From Vibrio ostreicida (GTDB lineage Bacteria > Pseudomonadota > Gammaproteobacteria > Enterobacterales > Vibrionaceae): DNA of 61,061 nt. This document shows, piece by piece, positions 1 to 8,781 of the stretch (position 1 is its first letter; every line of letters begins with the position of its first letter). The stretch spans positions 1 through 61,061 of the forward strand of contig NZ_JABEYA020000015.1 in NCBI RefSeq assembly GCF_013074385.2. The letters are read 5' to 3'. The notes beneath the pieces are model-generated. The model did not search any database. It saw only the letters and a list, made by a program, of their open reading frames with translations, and was not told the origin of the DNA. The translations under genes and the position numbers were made by a program.

Positions 1-137
1 AAGTCTCACGGCAGTTAAAAGCCAAATACGATGTGGAAATCAGCCCGAATGGCGTCAGGTTGATCTGGTTGAGAGAAAACATGAATACAGCAGCATTGAG
101 GCTGGCAAAATTAGAGCTACTTCCCAAGTCGGCTTGA
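1..137 (+). pseudogene. C-terminal fragment resembling a transposase winged-helix domain
   Basis: The open frame enters from the left edge and ends at TGA 135-137, giving 44 residues. The stretch with KYDVEISPNGVRLIWLREN resembles the helix-turn-helix region that precedes the DDE catalytic domain in some insertion-sequence transposases, where the pattern KYG-x-x-x-SP-x-GVR-x-IWLR recurs. Here the frame stops right after that helix, so no catalytic core follows. It is either a decayed insertion-sequence piece or the end of a short HTH protein whose start lies outside the window. The family assignment is from memory of the motif and is tentative. Confidence 0.35.
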
Positions 138-184
138 GTTGCCAACTTGGGATATCATTGCTAGTGTGACTACGACAAAGTCGG

Positions 185-469
185 TTGGTAGTTATACCGC
201 CAGTCTCCCTTGGTAATCACACTAATTCAGTCTATCTGTACTGTTCCTGCGGTAGAGACTATGTCTTTCACCAGTTTTCCCACACAGATGACATTCAGTT
301 TAGGCACCGCTTTAATGGTGAGGTCTTCACACTAACAGAGTCACAGCTCAAGTTATTTTGTGAACTGACCGTCACCAATGAACTTGAACTGGTTTATTCG
401 AGCGATGATTTTAAAGCCAAGTATGGTTTTGAACTCGTCAAGTTATTCCAAAGTATGGATACCCATTGA
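185..469 (+). CDS. small hypothetical protein
   Basis: A 94-residue frame opening at a TTG; no ATG or strong ribosome-binding site precedes it, so the start is uncertain. I do not recognise the family. It holds a CSCG motif near residues 20-23 and two tyrosines, and is otherwise a mixed alpha/beta-looking soluble sequence without a signal peptide or membrane segment. It follows a transposase-like fragment and precedes a hairpin at 539-566, so it sits in an accessory patch. It could be a remnant cargo gene or non-coding. Confidence 0.35.
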   Translation: MVVIPPVSLGNHTNSVYLYCSCGRDYVFHQFSHTDDIQFRHRFNGEVFTLTESQLKLFCELTVTNELELVYSSDDFKAKYGFELVKLFQSMDTH

Positions 470-538
470 AGCCCAAAGGCGAGAGGTGCTTTTCAAGCCA
501 CGTTGTGTCATTTTGCCTAGCGGATACGGGGGCTCAAT

Positions 539-566
539 GGGTTTTTGATCAATCCGGCAAAAACCC
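539..566 (+). terminator. possible hairpin terminator
   Basis: GGGTTTTT at 539-546 pairs with AAAAACCC at 559-566 around a 12-base loop. There is no long T tract afterwards (CTTTCC), so it may be a weak or bidirectional terminator for the small gene at 185-469. Confidence 0.3.
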
Positions 567-601
567 CTTTCCTGCGCCCGGAGTCACCCGTGTTGCTCTT
601 T

Positions 602-715
602 GCTCATTTTCTAATGCGATGGATGTTTTTGGGAAAAAAGTGTCGGCTTGGGCGTCTGATTTGTTGGCGGGGGTTGGTTTAAGCTCGTTTTCAAAGGCAA
701 TTGAACCTTTGGGGA
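602..715. repeat. two imperfect copies of an approximately 32-bp motif, 81 bp apart
   Basis: The stretch at 602-633 beginning GCTCATTTTCTAATGCGATG and the stretch at 683-714 beginning GCTCGTTTTCAAAGGCAATT are diverged copies offset by 81 bp (27 codons). Both strands are open across the pair. On plus they encode SFSNAMDVFGKK and SFSKAIEPLGNM; on minus FFPKTSIALENE and IFPKGSIAFENE. The minus frame could start at GTG 737 and end at 549 (62 residues). Because the offset is divisible by three the peptide periodicity exists on either strand, so I cannot tell which strand, if any, is coding. Confidence 0.45.
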
Positions 716-1113
716 ATATGCTTTTTGAATTGCTCACTGTACGATTCTCATTGAAAGTTTGATTATATTGACCTTTTATAACAATAAGATGGATATTCTA
801 CCTATTAAATTTTGCCCATTTTAATCATTTTGTGATGGGCTCGACGTAATCAATCTTTTCCTCTTTCGACCCAATGGTCGGCGGGCGGCATCAAGGTTTT
901 TTTGGTCCCCCATTCTCTATTTTCTCAGTACTGTTGCTCGGTTCTAATGAACACTGAGTAAGGACTTAAGCCTTAGCAAGGTGCCTCGGTGGCGATGGTG
1001 TCGCGCTCAATGATTGCCCGAACAGAACAACTCTTGACGAATGTTTACCCTAGTCTGACATCATGCCTGATCGAAAAAAGGAAAATGTATGCCATTAAGA
1101 AACATAAGGACCG

Positions 1114-1470
1114 ATGATGGAATTTACGGAAAAAGATAGAGAGGCGCTATATAGCACGTGGATGTCTCAAAAATCAAAAATGCGGCTTACTCAGATGGAA
1201 TTTGCTAAAAAGCTTGGAATTACTCAATTAAGCTTTTCTCAATTTCTGCGAGGTGAGGCACCTTTGACGATGTCATTTATTAGCCAATTTTGTCGGCTAC
1301 TTCGTTTGGATGCCAAGCTGGTATTTCCTTCGTTAAAGCAGTCGAGCGAATCTGGCCCTAAAGTAGTGTACCTACAAAGCCGAATGAGCGTCGATGGCGA
1401 TATTCAGAACGCCTACATTGAAGGCAATCAGGTGGTGGTCGAATATGCACATACGGTTAATCCAACTTAG
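1114..1470 (+). CDS. XRE-family helix-turn-helix regulator
   Basis: A 118-residue protein with a Cro/C1-type DNA-binding domain in its first about 65 residues: the segment around LTQMEFAKKLGITQLSFSQF matches the helix-turn-helix pattern of this fold. The C-terminal 50 residues look like a small beta-rich domain of unknown role. The start is preceded by AAGGA, and ATG codons at 1114 and 1117 are both usable. A possible promoter lies upstream (TTGACG at 1034-1039 with a weak TGACAT 16 bases on). It lies 64 bases before a DUF3820 gene, with which it may be co-transcribed. No phage genes accompany it, so it is probably a stand-alone regulator. Confidence 0.75.
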   Translation: MMEFTEKDREALYSTWMSQKSKMRLTQMEFAKKLGITQLSFSQFLRGEAPLTMSFISQFCRLLRLDAKLVFPSLKQSSESGPKVVYLQSRMSVDGDIQNAYIEGNQVVVEYAHTVNPT

Positions 1471-1534
1471 TGGTTTCACCTTATGGGAGATTAAGTGTTA
1501 CCCTTTAGCGTTGAGCCCTAAATAAGCAACAATC

Positions 1535-1750
1535 ATGTTGGAAAAAGAAAACCTCGTTAAGCTGGCACAAATGACCATGCCTTTTGGTAAGTATGCGGGT
1601 CGCGCTCTTATCGACCTTCCTGAGGAATACTTACTCTGGTTTGACAAAAAAGGTTGGCCCTCTGGAGAGTTGGGCGGATTGCTTAAGCTGTGCCTTGCCC
1701 TTAAGATTGAAGGGCTTGACAGTGTCGTCAAACCACTAAAGCATCTTTGA
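1535..1750 (+). CDS. DUF3820 family protein
   Basis: A 71-residue protein matching the DUF3820 family, described as a putative quorum-sensing-regulated virulence factor. Characteristic features are MPFGKYAGRALIDLPEEYLL near the N-terminus, the DKKGWPSGELG segment, and a C-terminal helix. It is about the usual family length. It has no signal peptide and should be cytosolic. The molecular role is not known. It follows the XRE regulator in the same direction and precedes the aldehyde dehydrogenase by about 80 bases. Confidence 0.8.
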   Translation: MLEKENLVKLAQMTMPFGKYAGRALIDLPEEYLLWFDKKGWPSGELGGLLKLCLALKIEGLDSVVKPLKHL

Positions 1751-1829
1751 ATATCGGTTAGGACTCCCCTGATATTAGGCCATTAACCCCGTCAGCGAGC
1801 TCAACCGCAACGTAAACAAGGTATTCGTC

Positions 1830-3257
1830 ATGGATCAGATCGTAAATCAGCGCTTAATTGGCTTTATGGTGGCTGTGGAAGACCAAGGTATTGCGGTTCA
1901 CAACCCAGCGACTCAGGCCTTACTCGGCTATGCTCCGGTGTTAACCCCTCAAGAGCTAGAACAGTCCATTGTCGATGCTCACTATGCTCAAAAGGAGTGG
2001 GCTGCCCGAACGGCCAAACAGCGCTCTGCAATTTTGCGACATTGGTATGAACTGATTATTGAATATCGGGATGATCTCAGTCGATTGGTGACGTTGGAGC
2101 AAGGCAAGCCCTTAGCCGAAGCCCAAGGTGAAGTTTTGTACGGCGCCAGCTTTATCGAGTGGTTTGCCGAGGAAGCGAAGCGCGCCTATGGTGAGGTTAT
2201 TCCCTCGCCTTCCCCAGACAAACGGATGATGACCATCAAACAACCTGTTGGCGTGGCTTGTGCGATTACGCCTTGGAATTTTCCCATTGCAATGATCACT
2301 CGAAAAGCGGCACCCGCCTTAGCTGCGGGTTGCAGCTTTATTGTTAAACCGGCTGAGTTGACACCCTTGTCCGCTTTTGCACTGGCTGAGCTTGCTTATC
2401 AGGCGGGTGTTCCACGTGGCGTATTACAGGTGGTATTAGGCGCGAATGCCCCCGAAGTCGGGGCCGTATTTACGTCTCATCCTTTAGTGCGCAAGTTATC
2501 TTTTACAGGGTCGACTCGGGTTGGGCGGCTCCTGATGCAGCAAAGTGCCCATGATATTAAACGTACCTCAATGGAACTTGGGGGAAACGCGCCGTTTATT
2601 GTCTTTGACGACGCAGATATTGATGCGGCGGTTGCAGGTGCAATGGCCTCTAAGTTTCGTAATGCTGGGCAAACGTGCGTCTGTGCGAACCGCTTTTATG
2701 TTCAGGCTGATGTCTACGATGAATTTGTTGAAAAGTTTGATGCTGCTGCGCAAACATTGCGCTTGGGTAACGGTCTAGACAATGGTGTCGAGCTGGGGCC
2801 CTTGATTAGCACGTTGGCGAAAGACGCCATTCAAGCGAGGCTAAAGCGGGCATTGGAGCAAGGCGCAATCCCCGTATCCAATATCACGCCGCAGCAAGGG
2901 CAGTATTTTTCTCCTGTGGTGCTCAAAGATGTGACGCACGACATGGAGATCGTTGCCGATGAAATTTTTGGCCCTGTGGCCCCTGTGATTCGTTTTCATA
3001 GTGATGAGTTTTTGATTACGATGGCAAATGATACCATCTACGGATTAGCCGCTTACTTCTATAGCCAAAATATACACCGAGTATGGAAAGTGGCTGATGC
3101 TTTGGATTATGGAATGGTGGGCATTAACGAAGGGGCTATCTCAACTGAAGTCGCCCCCTTTGGTGGTATCAAACAATCGGGAATTGGGCGCGAAGGCGCA
3201 AAGCAAGGTATGGATGAATACATGGACATTAAATACCTTTGCTTTGGTGGGGGCTAG
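1830..3257 (+). CDS. gabD: NAD(P)-dependent succinate-semialdehyde dehydrogenase
   Basis: A 475-residue aldehyde dehydrogenase of the GabD subgroup, which oxidises succinate semialdehyde to succinate in 4-aminobutyrate and polyamine breakdown. The TPWNFPIAMITRK segment and FTGSTRVG nucleotide-binding loop are present, with the general-base glutamate in MELGG (E249) and catalytic cysteine in GQTCV (C283), spaced 34 residues as in the family. The C-terminal PFGGIKQSGIGREG motif is intact. No gabT aminotransferase or transporter lies next to it, so the exact aldehyde substrate is inferred from overall similarity. It is convergent with a small minus-strand gene starting 11 bases beyond its stop. 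Confidence 0.88.
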   Translation: MDQIVNQRLIGFMVAVEDQGIAVHNPATQALLGYAPVLTPQELEQSIVDAHYAQKEWAARTAKQRSAILRHWYELIIEYRDDLSRLVTLEQGKPLAEAQGEVLYGASFIEWFAEEAKRAYGEVIPSPSPDKRMMTIKQPVGVACAITPWNFPIAMITRKAAPALAAGCSFIVKPAELTPLSAFALAELAYQAGVPRGVLQVVLGANAPEVGAVFTSHPLVRKLSFTGSTRVGRLLMQQSAHDIKRTSMELGGNAPFIVFDDADIDAAVAGAMASKFRNAGQTCVCANRFYVQADVYDEFVEKFDAAAQTLRLGNGLDNGVELGPLISTLAKDAIQARLKRALEQGAIPVSNITPQQGQYFSPVVLKDVTHDMEIVADEIFGPVAPVIRFHSDEFLITMANDTIYGLAAYFYSQNIHRVWKVADALDYGMVGINEGAISTEVAPFGGIKQSGIGREGAKQGMDEYMDIKYLCFGGG

Positions 3258-3267
3258 TGTTGACGCT

Positions 3268-3516
3268 TTACTTGCGGTATCCAGGCCCTTTTCGTACCAA
3301 ATCTTGACCTGTTTGGAAGACTTCATCGCTGATCCAGCGCGCCAGTAAAAGCTGGTGCTTGTCATCCATCACCGCGACAAAGTGGCGTCCGTCGGCGTTA
3401 TTTGTTGCCAAAGCAATGCCTGCCACACCTTCCAGACCTAAGTGGCCACTTTCTACGTTGGTAATAAAGGTTTCCAGATCATTAAGGTTGTCGATGATTC
3501 TATCGTCACTGAACAT
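3268..3516 (-). CDS. conserved small hypothetical protein
   Basis: An 82-residue minus-strand protein with a GGAG-like site (complement of ttttctcctt at 3521-3530) a suitable distance before its ATG, which supports it being real. The sequence is acidic at the N-terminus, with a compact alpha/beta look (GLEGVAGIALATNN, HFVAVMDDKHQLLLARW). No signal peptide or membrane segment. I cannot name a family. It is convergent with gabD with only 10 bases between the stops and divergent from the LysE exporter gene. Confidence 0.6.
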   Translation of the reverse strand: MFSDDRIIDNLNDLETFITNVESGHLGLEGVAGIALATNNADGRHFVAVMDDKHQLLLARWISDEVFQTGQDLVRKGPGYRK

Positions 3517-3738
3517 AGTCTTTTCTCCTTGGTTACATTCTAGAGTTCGATGTAACCCAATAATTTATCGCGATACTTTAGCTTTCCTTGGCTTTGATTA
3601 CCAGCCCACCTGCAGAGGCGCTTATTGAGGTGTGTTTTCGTACAGGCGCGGCCCTTTGTTGTATTGATTGTTATTAATTATTGGCCTTCTTTTTAAATGA
3701 TGTTACGTTCGCTTTCTCTATTTTTGTGAGGCACGACT

Positions 3739-4365
3739 ATGACGTTTGAAAGTGCGATGACGTTTTTTATTGCAATGCTGGTATTTAGCATCACCCCGGG
3801 TCCTGGGGTGTTCGCTATTATTGCCCGAGCCATGGTATCGGGGATGAGAAGTTGCATTTGGTTATCGGCCGGCATGGTCGTCAGTGACGTTATTTACTTG
3901 TTGCTCGCTTGCCTAGGTTTGGCGGCGATTGCCGAAAACTGGGCCACTTTGTTTCTTGTGATTCGTTATGTGGGGGCGGCGTATTTGGTTTATCTTGGCT
4001 ATAAGATGATTAAAACATTACCAGAGGCACAAGCCGCTCTCCGCGAAGACTCAAATACCTTAGAAGGCTCTCATTTATCCGGATTTGTGCAAGGCTTTTT
4101 AATTTCCGCCTCCAACCCCAAAGTTATATTGTTCTACATTTCATTTTTGCCAACCTTTATGGATCTGACGGTGCTCAGTCACCAAGATATTGGGGTGGCT
4201 GCTTGCCTCAGTATTGTCGCTCTTATGACAGGGCTGATGCTGATCGCTCTGGGGGCTAGAAGGTTGGTGAAAGTGTTGAAAACCCCAAAAGCTCAACGTC
4301 ATCTCAATACGGGAGCAGGCAGCGTGATGATTATGGCCGGTGCGTATCTGGCCGTCACCAAATAG
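3739..4365 (+). CDS. LysE/RhtB family amino acid exporter
   Basis: A 208-residue inner-membrane protein with about six hydrophobic segments and the family signature SITPGPGVFAIIARA in the first loop region. LysE/RhtB proteins export amino acids such as lysine, homoserine or threonine; the substrate here cannot be told. The segment GFLISASNPKVILFYISFLP is the second conserved block. ATG 3739 follows TTTTTGTGAGGCACGACT, which contains a GAGG site. The gene is followed 78 bases later by a DsbA-like gene on the same strand. Confidence 0.88.
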   Translation: MTFESAMTFFIAMLVFSITPGPGVFAIIARAMVSGMRSCIWLSAGMVVSDVIYLLLACLGLAAIAENWATLFLVIRYVGAAYLVYLGYKMIKTLPEAQAALREDSNTLEGSHLSGFVQGFLISASNPKVILFYISFLPTFMDLTVLSHQDIGVAACLSIVALMTGLMLIALGARRLVKVLKTPKAQRHLNTGAGSVMIMAGAYLAVTK

Positions 4366-4442
4366 CCGTGTCAAGTCTAAGCCCACGCTGCTGTGATAAG
4401 CTAAAGATACTGTTGATCACGATTCGCTCAAAGGAGAACACC

Positions 4443-5057
4443 ATGCCATCTGCCAAGCTTTACTACGTTTATGACCCAATGTGCTCATGGTGCTGGGGTT
4501 ACAAGCCGGTTTGGGAACAAGTACAGAAGGCACTTGAACCAATGCTGACCGTGCAATATGTTGTGGGTGGTCTGGCTCCTGATTCAAGCGAGCCGATGCC
4601 GATTGCGATGCAGCAACAAATTGCCTCTTATTGGCGAAGAATAGAAGACGAACTTGGTACGAGGTTTAATCATGACTTCTGGGCCAACAATACGCCGAAA
4701 CGTTCAACTTATCCTTCTTGTCGGGCGGTACTGGCGGCACGTGCTCAGCAAGCAGAGCCAACCATGCTAGATTCGATACAGCGAGGGTATTACCTTGAGG
4801 CTCGAAATCCAAGTGACCATGATGTTTTGATTGCGCTGGCTGAGGAAGCAGGCCTAGATAAGACGCGGTTTATTAAAGATTTTGAGTCAAAAACCTTGGA
4901 GCAAGCGTTTAGCGAAGAACTCAAATTCGCCCGTTCTATCGGGGGCGTTCATTTTCCGTCTTTGTTCTTGGAAACGTCAAAGGGTATCGTTGAGTTGCCA
5001 GTTGATTATCAATCGGCGATGTCAACCATACAAAAGATCCAATCATTGATCACCTAA
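4443..5057 (+). CDS. DsbA-family thiol oxidoreductase-like protein
   Basis: A 204-residue thioredoxin-fold protein with an insertion helical domain, like cytosolic FrnE/DsbA-family proteins. The redox motif is CSWC at residues 14-17, right after the first strand (LYYVYDPM), and the cis-proline loop is probably GVHFPSLFL near residue 175. There is no signal peptide, so it acts in the cytoplasm, unlike true DsbA. ATG 4443 was chosen because AAGGAGAACACC precedes it directly; the reading frame extends 25 codons upstream without another good site. The substrate is unknown. Confidence 0.82.
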   Translation: MPSAKLYYVYDPMCSWCWGYKPVWEQVQKALEPMLTVQYVVGGLAPDSSEPMPIAMQQQIASYWRRIEDELGTRFNHDFWANNTPKRSTYPSCRAVLAARAQQAEPTMLDSIQRGYYLEARNPSDHDVLIALAEEAGLDKTRFIKDFESKTLEQAFSEELKFARSIGGVHFPSLFLETSKGIVELPVDYQSAMSTIQKIQSLIT

Positions 5058-5094
5058 GTGCCTTTGGCGTCTAAGTGGGTAGGAACACCGAATG

Positions 5095-5129
5095 AAACCG
5101 AGCGCTGTGTGGGAGACGGCGCTCGGTTT
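5095..5129. terminator. bidirectional terminator
   Basis: AAACCGAGCGC at 5095-5105 pairs perfectly with GCGCTCGGTTT at 5119-5129. It lies between the convergent DsbA-like and M28 peptidase genes, flanked by A/T-rich ends, and probably serves both. Confidence 0.75.
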
Positions 5130-5143
5130 ATCAGTCTAACTGA

Positions 5144-6928
5144 TTACTTGATGTCTTGGTCAAAATCACCGTGGAAGTGGTCATGATCAGAGACACTATC
5201 CGCGGCCTTAAGCCTTTCACCAATACGCAGTTTTTGCTTAGGTTGTGCGTCAGAGAAGGCGCGCATCGTCTTCACTGCAGCTTGAGTTGCAGGCTCTGGG
5301 AAGAGGGGTTCACTAAAGGCGTAATAGGTGGTGACGTAAGCCAGTGATTGAGTGTTGGTGTACAGAGCGGCCTGACTGACGTTATTAACATCATCACAAC
5401 TTTGGTGATAGCACTTGTCGTAAGATACGTCGATGTCACCCCCAAATTTTTCGGCTTCTTCAGCCGTCTTGACTTTTTCTGCACCAGTGAATAGCCCACC
5501 AAACGCAATCCCCCAATCAGCAAAACCTGCGTAGTCGGAACGTTTTGACAAAGCCTGAGGGATAGTGGCTAGATCCTTTTCAGTAAAGAATTCTTGGAAG
5601 ATTGACTCAATATCTGATGTGCCATATGGAGGTTTGAAATCGCCGGTATAGGCGTTGTCGGGACTCTCTTTAGTATCAGACAAATCCCCATCCATTACGC
5701 CATAAATGTAGTTGGGTGAACCAATCATATCGAAGTTTAGATAGAGCTTCACTTTGTTGATTTGCGTGTATCTCGCTTCAACTAACTCGACTTGCTCGGG
5801 AGTTAACTGACTTGGGTCCTCCAATCCGAGCTCTTCAAGGATTTGTGCTTGTGCTTGATTGTAAATGGGTTCGAAGAGGTCTTTGGTGTAATGTTCAGAG
5901 CCGACTAATCCTGCTTCTTCTGCTGCCCACCACGCGAAACGGACTTTATTCTTCACTGGTGCTTCGAGCGTCGCGAGCGTGATGGCGTACTCAAGTAAGC
6001 CCGCACTGCCTGAACCATTATCATTGATTCCCGGCCCTTCTGGTACCGAGTCTAGGTGCGCACCTAACATCACCACTTGATCCGTATTGCCCATTGGGGT
6101 TTGAGCAAGAATGTTTTGCGTCACAACCTCTTCATCTTTGACATTGACAGTCAGGTTAGCCAACACGGTGTTTGACTGGCTTTTGTTGTACCATGTTTGA
6201 CCAAGGTCAAAGCGCGCGCCCAACGCAGGGATGGTGGCTTTTGTGACACTCCCTAATGTACCACCGACGACAGCGGTTCTGCCCGGATCATTACCTTGGT
6301 TAAAGACAATAATAGCGTTCGCTCCCGCGTTCTCGGCGTTGACCGCTTTGGCATCAAATGAACAACCACCTCGTTGAATAACCGCGATTTTCCCCGAGAC
6401 ATCTTTACCGACAAAATCGGTGGCTTCACAGCCGTCTGTGCTGTCGTAATCTGGGGCATCAAAGCGGAAATCGGGTGTGACAAAGGCCAGTTCACCATTC
6501 AGTTGGCCATCAGAGCTACCTGAATAGGACATAACAGAGAAATCGGCCTCGACACCGTCGTCGGCTTGCTTTGAGCTGACCAATACTTGACCATCAACCG
6601 TGGCCGCATTGCCAGCAAGTTCTTCCCATGCTCGAAAATCGAACGCTTGGGTCGTCACTTCGTAACCATGCTTTTTCATGGTATCGACAATAAATTCAAC
6701 CGAATTTTGATAGCCTTGTGTGCCTGCGGCGCGAGTGATTGCGCTGCCGTCGGTGGTTTTTGAAGCTAATCCTTCGAGTGTGACCAAATGGCCAACAACC
6801 GCTTCTCTATCGATACTATCACTGACGTATTTGGCCGCTTCACGTGGATCATCCCATAGACACCCCGTTAGCATGGTGCTACTAATGACGGTCGCGAGAA
6901 TGGACTTTGTTGTTATGCTTACTTGCAT
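5144..6928 (-). CDS. M28-family metallopeptidase lipoprotein with PA domain
   Basis: A 594-residue zinc aminopeptidase. The start at 6928 is chosen because CAAGGAGTCACAC precedes it and because it creates a lipoprotein signal with lipobox LTGC near residue 22; the frame extends 58 codons further upstream without a credible signal. A protease-associated (PA) domain occupies roughly residues 110-260 (GKIAVIQRGGCSFDAKA). The M28 catalytic domain follows with zinc ligands in GAHLDSV (H291), GINDNGSGS (D303) and the AAEEAGL pair (E337/E338), a DMIGSPNY segment, and a late histidine in CYHQSCDD. It is therefore probably active and anchored in the envelope, trimming peptides. The downstream terminator is at 5095-5129. 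The peptide specificity cannot be told. Confidence 0.9.
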   Translation of the reverse strand: MQVSITTKSILATVISSTMLTGCLWDDPREAAKYVSDSIDREAVVGHLVTLEGLASKTTDGSAITRAAGTQGYQNSVEFIVDTMKKHGYEVTTQAFDFRAWEELAGNAATVDGQVLVSSKQADDGVEADFSVMSYSGSSDGQLNGELAFVTPDFRFDAPDYDSTDGCEATDFVGKDVSGKIAVIQRGGCSFDAKAVNAENAGANAIIVFNQGNDPGRTAVVGGTLGSVTKATIPALGARFDLGQTWYNKSQSNTVLANLTVNVKDEEVVTQNILAQTPMGNTDQVVMLGAHLDSVPEGPGINDNGSGSAGLLEYAITLATLEAPVKNKVRFAWWAAEEAGLVGSEHYTKDLFEPIYNQAQAQILEELGLEDPSQLTPEQVELVEARYTQINKVKLYLNFDMIGSPNYIYGVMDGDLSDTKESPDNAYTGDFKPPYGTSDIESIFQEFFTEKDLATIPQALSKRSDYAGFADWGIAFGGLFTGAEKVKTAEEAEKFGGDIDVSYDKCYHQSCDDVNNVSQAALYTNTQSLAYVTTYYAFSEPLFPEPATQAAVKTMRAFSDAQPKQKLRIGERLKAADSVSDHDHFHGDFDQDIK

Positions 6929-7885
6929 GTGTGACTCCTTGTTAAACAATCCATTCCATTTTTCATCAAAGATTAAATTATAGAAATATCGTATATAACA
7001 TTTTTTATAAAGGTGAATGCATATCAAATAACAAGCATAAACTCTATGTAATTTTGGTGCCATCCCCATGTTTTTAATCTCAAAATCAACAGGTTTAGCC
7101 ATTTTGTCATTGTTGGACGGTCTTCTTATGATGGTTTTTTAATCAAATATTTGTGATCTAGGTAGGAATACTCCCTCCATAGTGCAATTTTGTGTTCGAT
7201 GGAGATGAAAGTTTGCGCAGAAAAGTCTTGCCACCAGTATGGTTTTTAAACCTCAATACCAAAGTGGTCATGATGAACTCAACGTTACCCGTTTTGACTG
7301 GCTTACCCACGCATGAATAACGGAGCGAGTTTGAAAATGGCGTTAATGAATTCTTACAATATTTTAAAGACAGTGAAACTATACTTTCGGCCACGATGGT
7401 GTCGTCATAGCGAATTCTCTAAAAATTGAGGCCCGCTGATAACCCCCTTCTCATTTAATGGAATGATATTCCATTTTTTTAGGTGTTTTTATTATAAGTT
7501 TTTGATTTGTATTGCAATTTATAATCAACCCCTCTTTCTCCCCCTTATCCTGTGAAAAGAGTAAAAATAGGGTTTGATTATTTTTGGTATGAGTGACAGA
7601 ACCGTCAAATACATTTGGTGCTTTAGGATAAGCAAGACATCGGATGTTAAATCCTTATTTTACTGAATGTCGTATGGTTAATGTTGGCATTCAGTGAATT
7701 CTATTAAGTCGTTATTAAGTATTCTTTGGTAGCATGGGCTTTACTGCGTCACAACTCTTGGCGTTTATGAATGTCGACCAGTTAGTTGGATGGGAATAGG
7801 CCTGAGTGGAAGAAGACGCCCTGCGGCCATATAACCAAGAATTTGGCTTTGTTAGCCACTTGTGATTGACAATGGGAATAGACAA
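6929..7885. other. 957-base non-coding stretch
   Basis: AT-rich sequence between two divergent genes. A minus-strand frame at 7158-7394 (78 codons) has no recognisable motif and no good ribosome-binding site, and I regard it as unproven. The right half holds a dyad (7662-7695) and an 11-bp-spaced direct repeat (7702-7720), listed separately. Otherwise I see only AT-rich promoter-like sequence near 7490-7580. Confidence 0.6.
7662..7720 (+). promoter_or_regulatory. dyad plus 11-bp-spaced direct repeat upstream of the orphan regulator
   Basis: ACTGAATG at 7662-7669 is inverted as CATTCAGT at 7688-7695. Just downstream TATTAAGT occurs at 7702-7709 and again at 7713-7720, an 11-bp spacing. OmpR/PhoB-family regulators bind tandem half-sites 11 bp apart, so this could be an autoregulatory site of the gene at 7886. 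The sequence match is seen; the function is inferred. Confidence 0.35.
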
Positions 7886-8545
7886 ATGCGAATACTATTA
7901 GTTGAAGATGAGAGGTACATTGGCGCAGCTCATAAAGTTATCCTTAATCAATATTATTATACCGTTGATGTCGTGACGGATGATGAAAATATGTTCTATG
8001 CCCTCAAAACGGGGTACTTTTCCGTTGTCATACTGAATAACACTCAATTGGGTAAGAAGCGCTTCGATACCTTAAAGAGATTGCGAAAATTCGGTAACGA
8101 CACCCCTTTTTTGGTGATCAGCGACAGTTGTGAACATCAGGATCGTATTTACGCACTAAATGAATGCGGCGCAAATGATTACTTATGGAAGCCTTTTTCT
8201 ATTGAAGAACTGTTGGTGCGCTTGGGTCTTTTGATTAAAGGCAGTGGAGATCGTCGAGATGATACAATCGTCAGCCAAAATGTTTCCGTTTCGGTTAACG
8301 CGCATAAAGTTTGGGTGGCGGAAGAAGAGGTGTTATTAACCCCGACCGAATTCAAACTCTTGGTGTTCTTTATGAGCAATTTGGGGAAAGTACTCAATAA
8401 ATCCAAGATATTGGAGCATCTCCACGGCTGGGACATCGATTCTGGATTTAACTCGGTCGAAGTTCACATATTCAACTTGAGAAAGAAAATGCCGGGGGTA
8501 GAAATAAAGAATGTTCGTGGCGTCGGCTACCTTATTGACCGATAA
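7886..8545 (+). CDS. OmpR/PhoB-type response regulator with degenerate receiver
   Basis: A 219-residue protein with a receiver domain (1-120) and a winged-helix DNA-binding domain (about 125-218; LTPTEFKLLVFF, VEVHIFNLRKKM, RGVGYLID). In the receiver the acidic pocket is kept (VEDER), as are the switch Ser (VISDS) and Lys (LWKPF). The residue at the phosphorylated position is N51 in VVILNN, where canonical members have Asp, so normal phosphorylation is not expected. ATG 7886 is preferred over an upstream GTG at 7862 because it starts the receiver cleanly. No histidine kinase is adjacent, so it is an orphan. It may act as a constitutive or ligand-tuned regulator. Confidence 0.88.
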   Translation: MRILLVEDERYIGAAHKVILNQYYYTVDVVTDDENMFYALKTGYFSVVILNNTQLGKKRFDTLKRLRKFGNDTPFLVISDSCEHQDRIYALNECGANDYLWKPFSIEELLVRLGLLIKGSGDRRDDTIVSQNVSVSVNAHKVWVAEEEVLLTPTEFKLLVFFMSNLGKVLNKSKILEHLHGWDIDSGFNSVEVHIFNLRKKMPGVEIKNVRGVGYLIDR

Positions 8546-8781
8546 CAACTCATGGGTGTATGTGATTGTCGATAGCGTCACAAATACAGATTTTCCTTTT
8601 TGTTTGTGGTGATGAGGCGATTCGGTGAAACAACGGATTTACCTCGCTTAACGTCTACCTAAGTCGTTATTTTGTGGAACGATTGTCTTTTGACAGCCAA
8701 GGTACAGTGGCTACGCTTAACATTCCGTTCAAGGTCACTTGGTCAGGTGATCCAGAATAGTCGATATTTAAGGAGACGATA

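Noticed and set aside
466..762. 98-codon plus frame starting at TTG
   Set aside because: The start overlaps the previous gene's stop, there is no ribosome-binding site, and the frame contains the hairpin at 539-566; the repeat alone can explain its openness.
466..1113. Possible integron cassette array
   Set aside because: No attC-like VCR palindrome or integrase was found around the small genes at the left end.
7158..7394. 78-codon minus-strand frame in the long gap
   Set aside because: No ribosome-binding site, no motif, and composition like the surrounding non-coding DNA.
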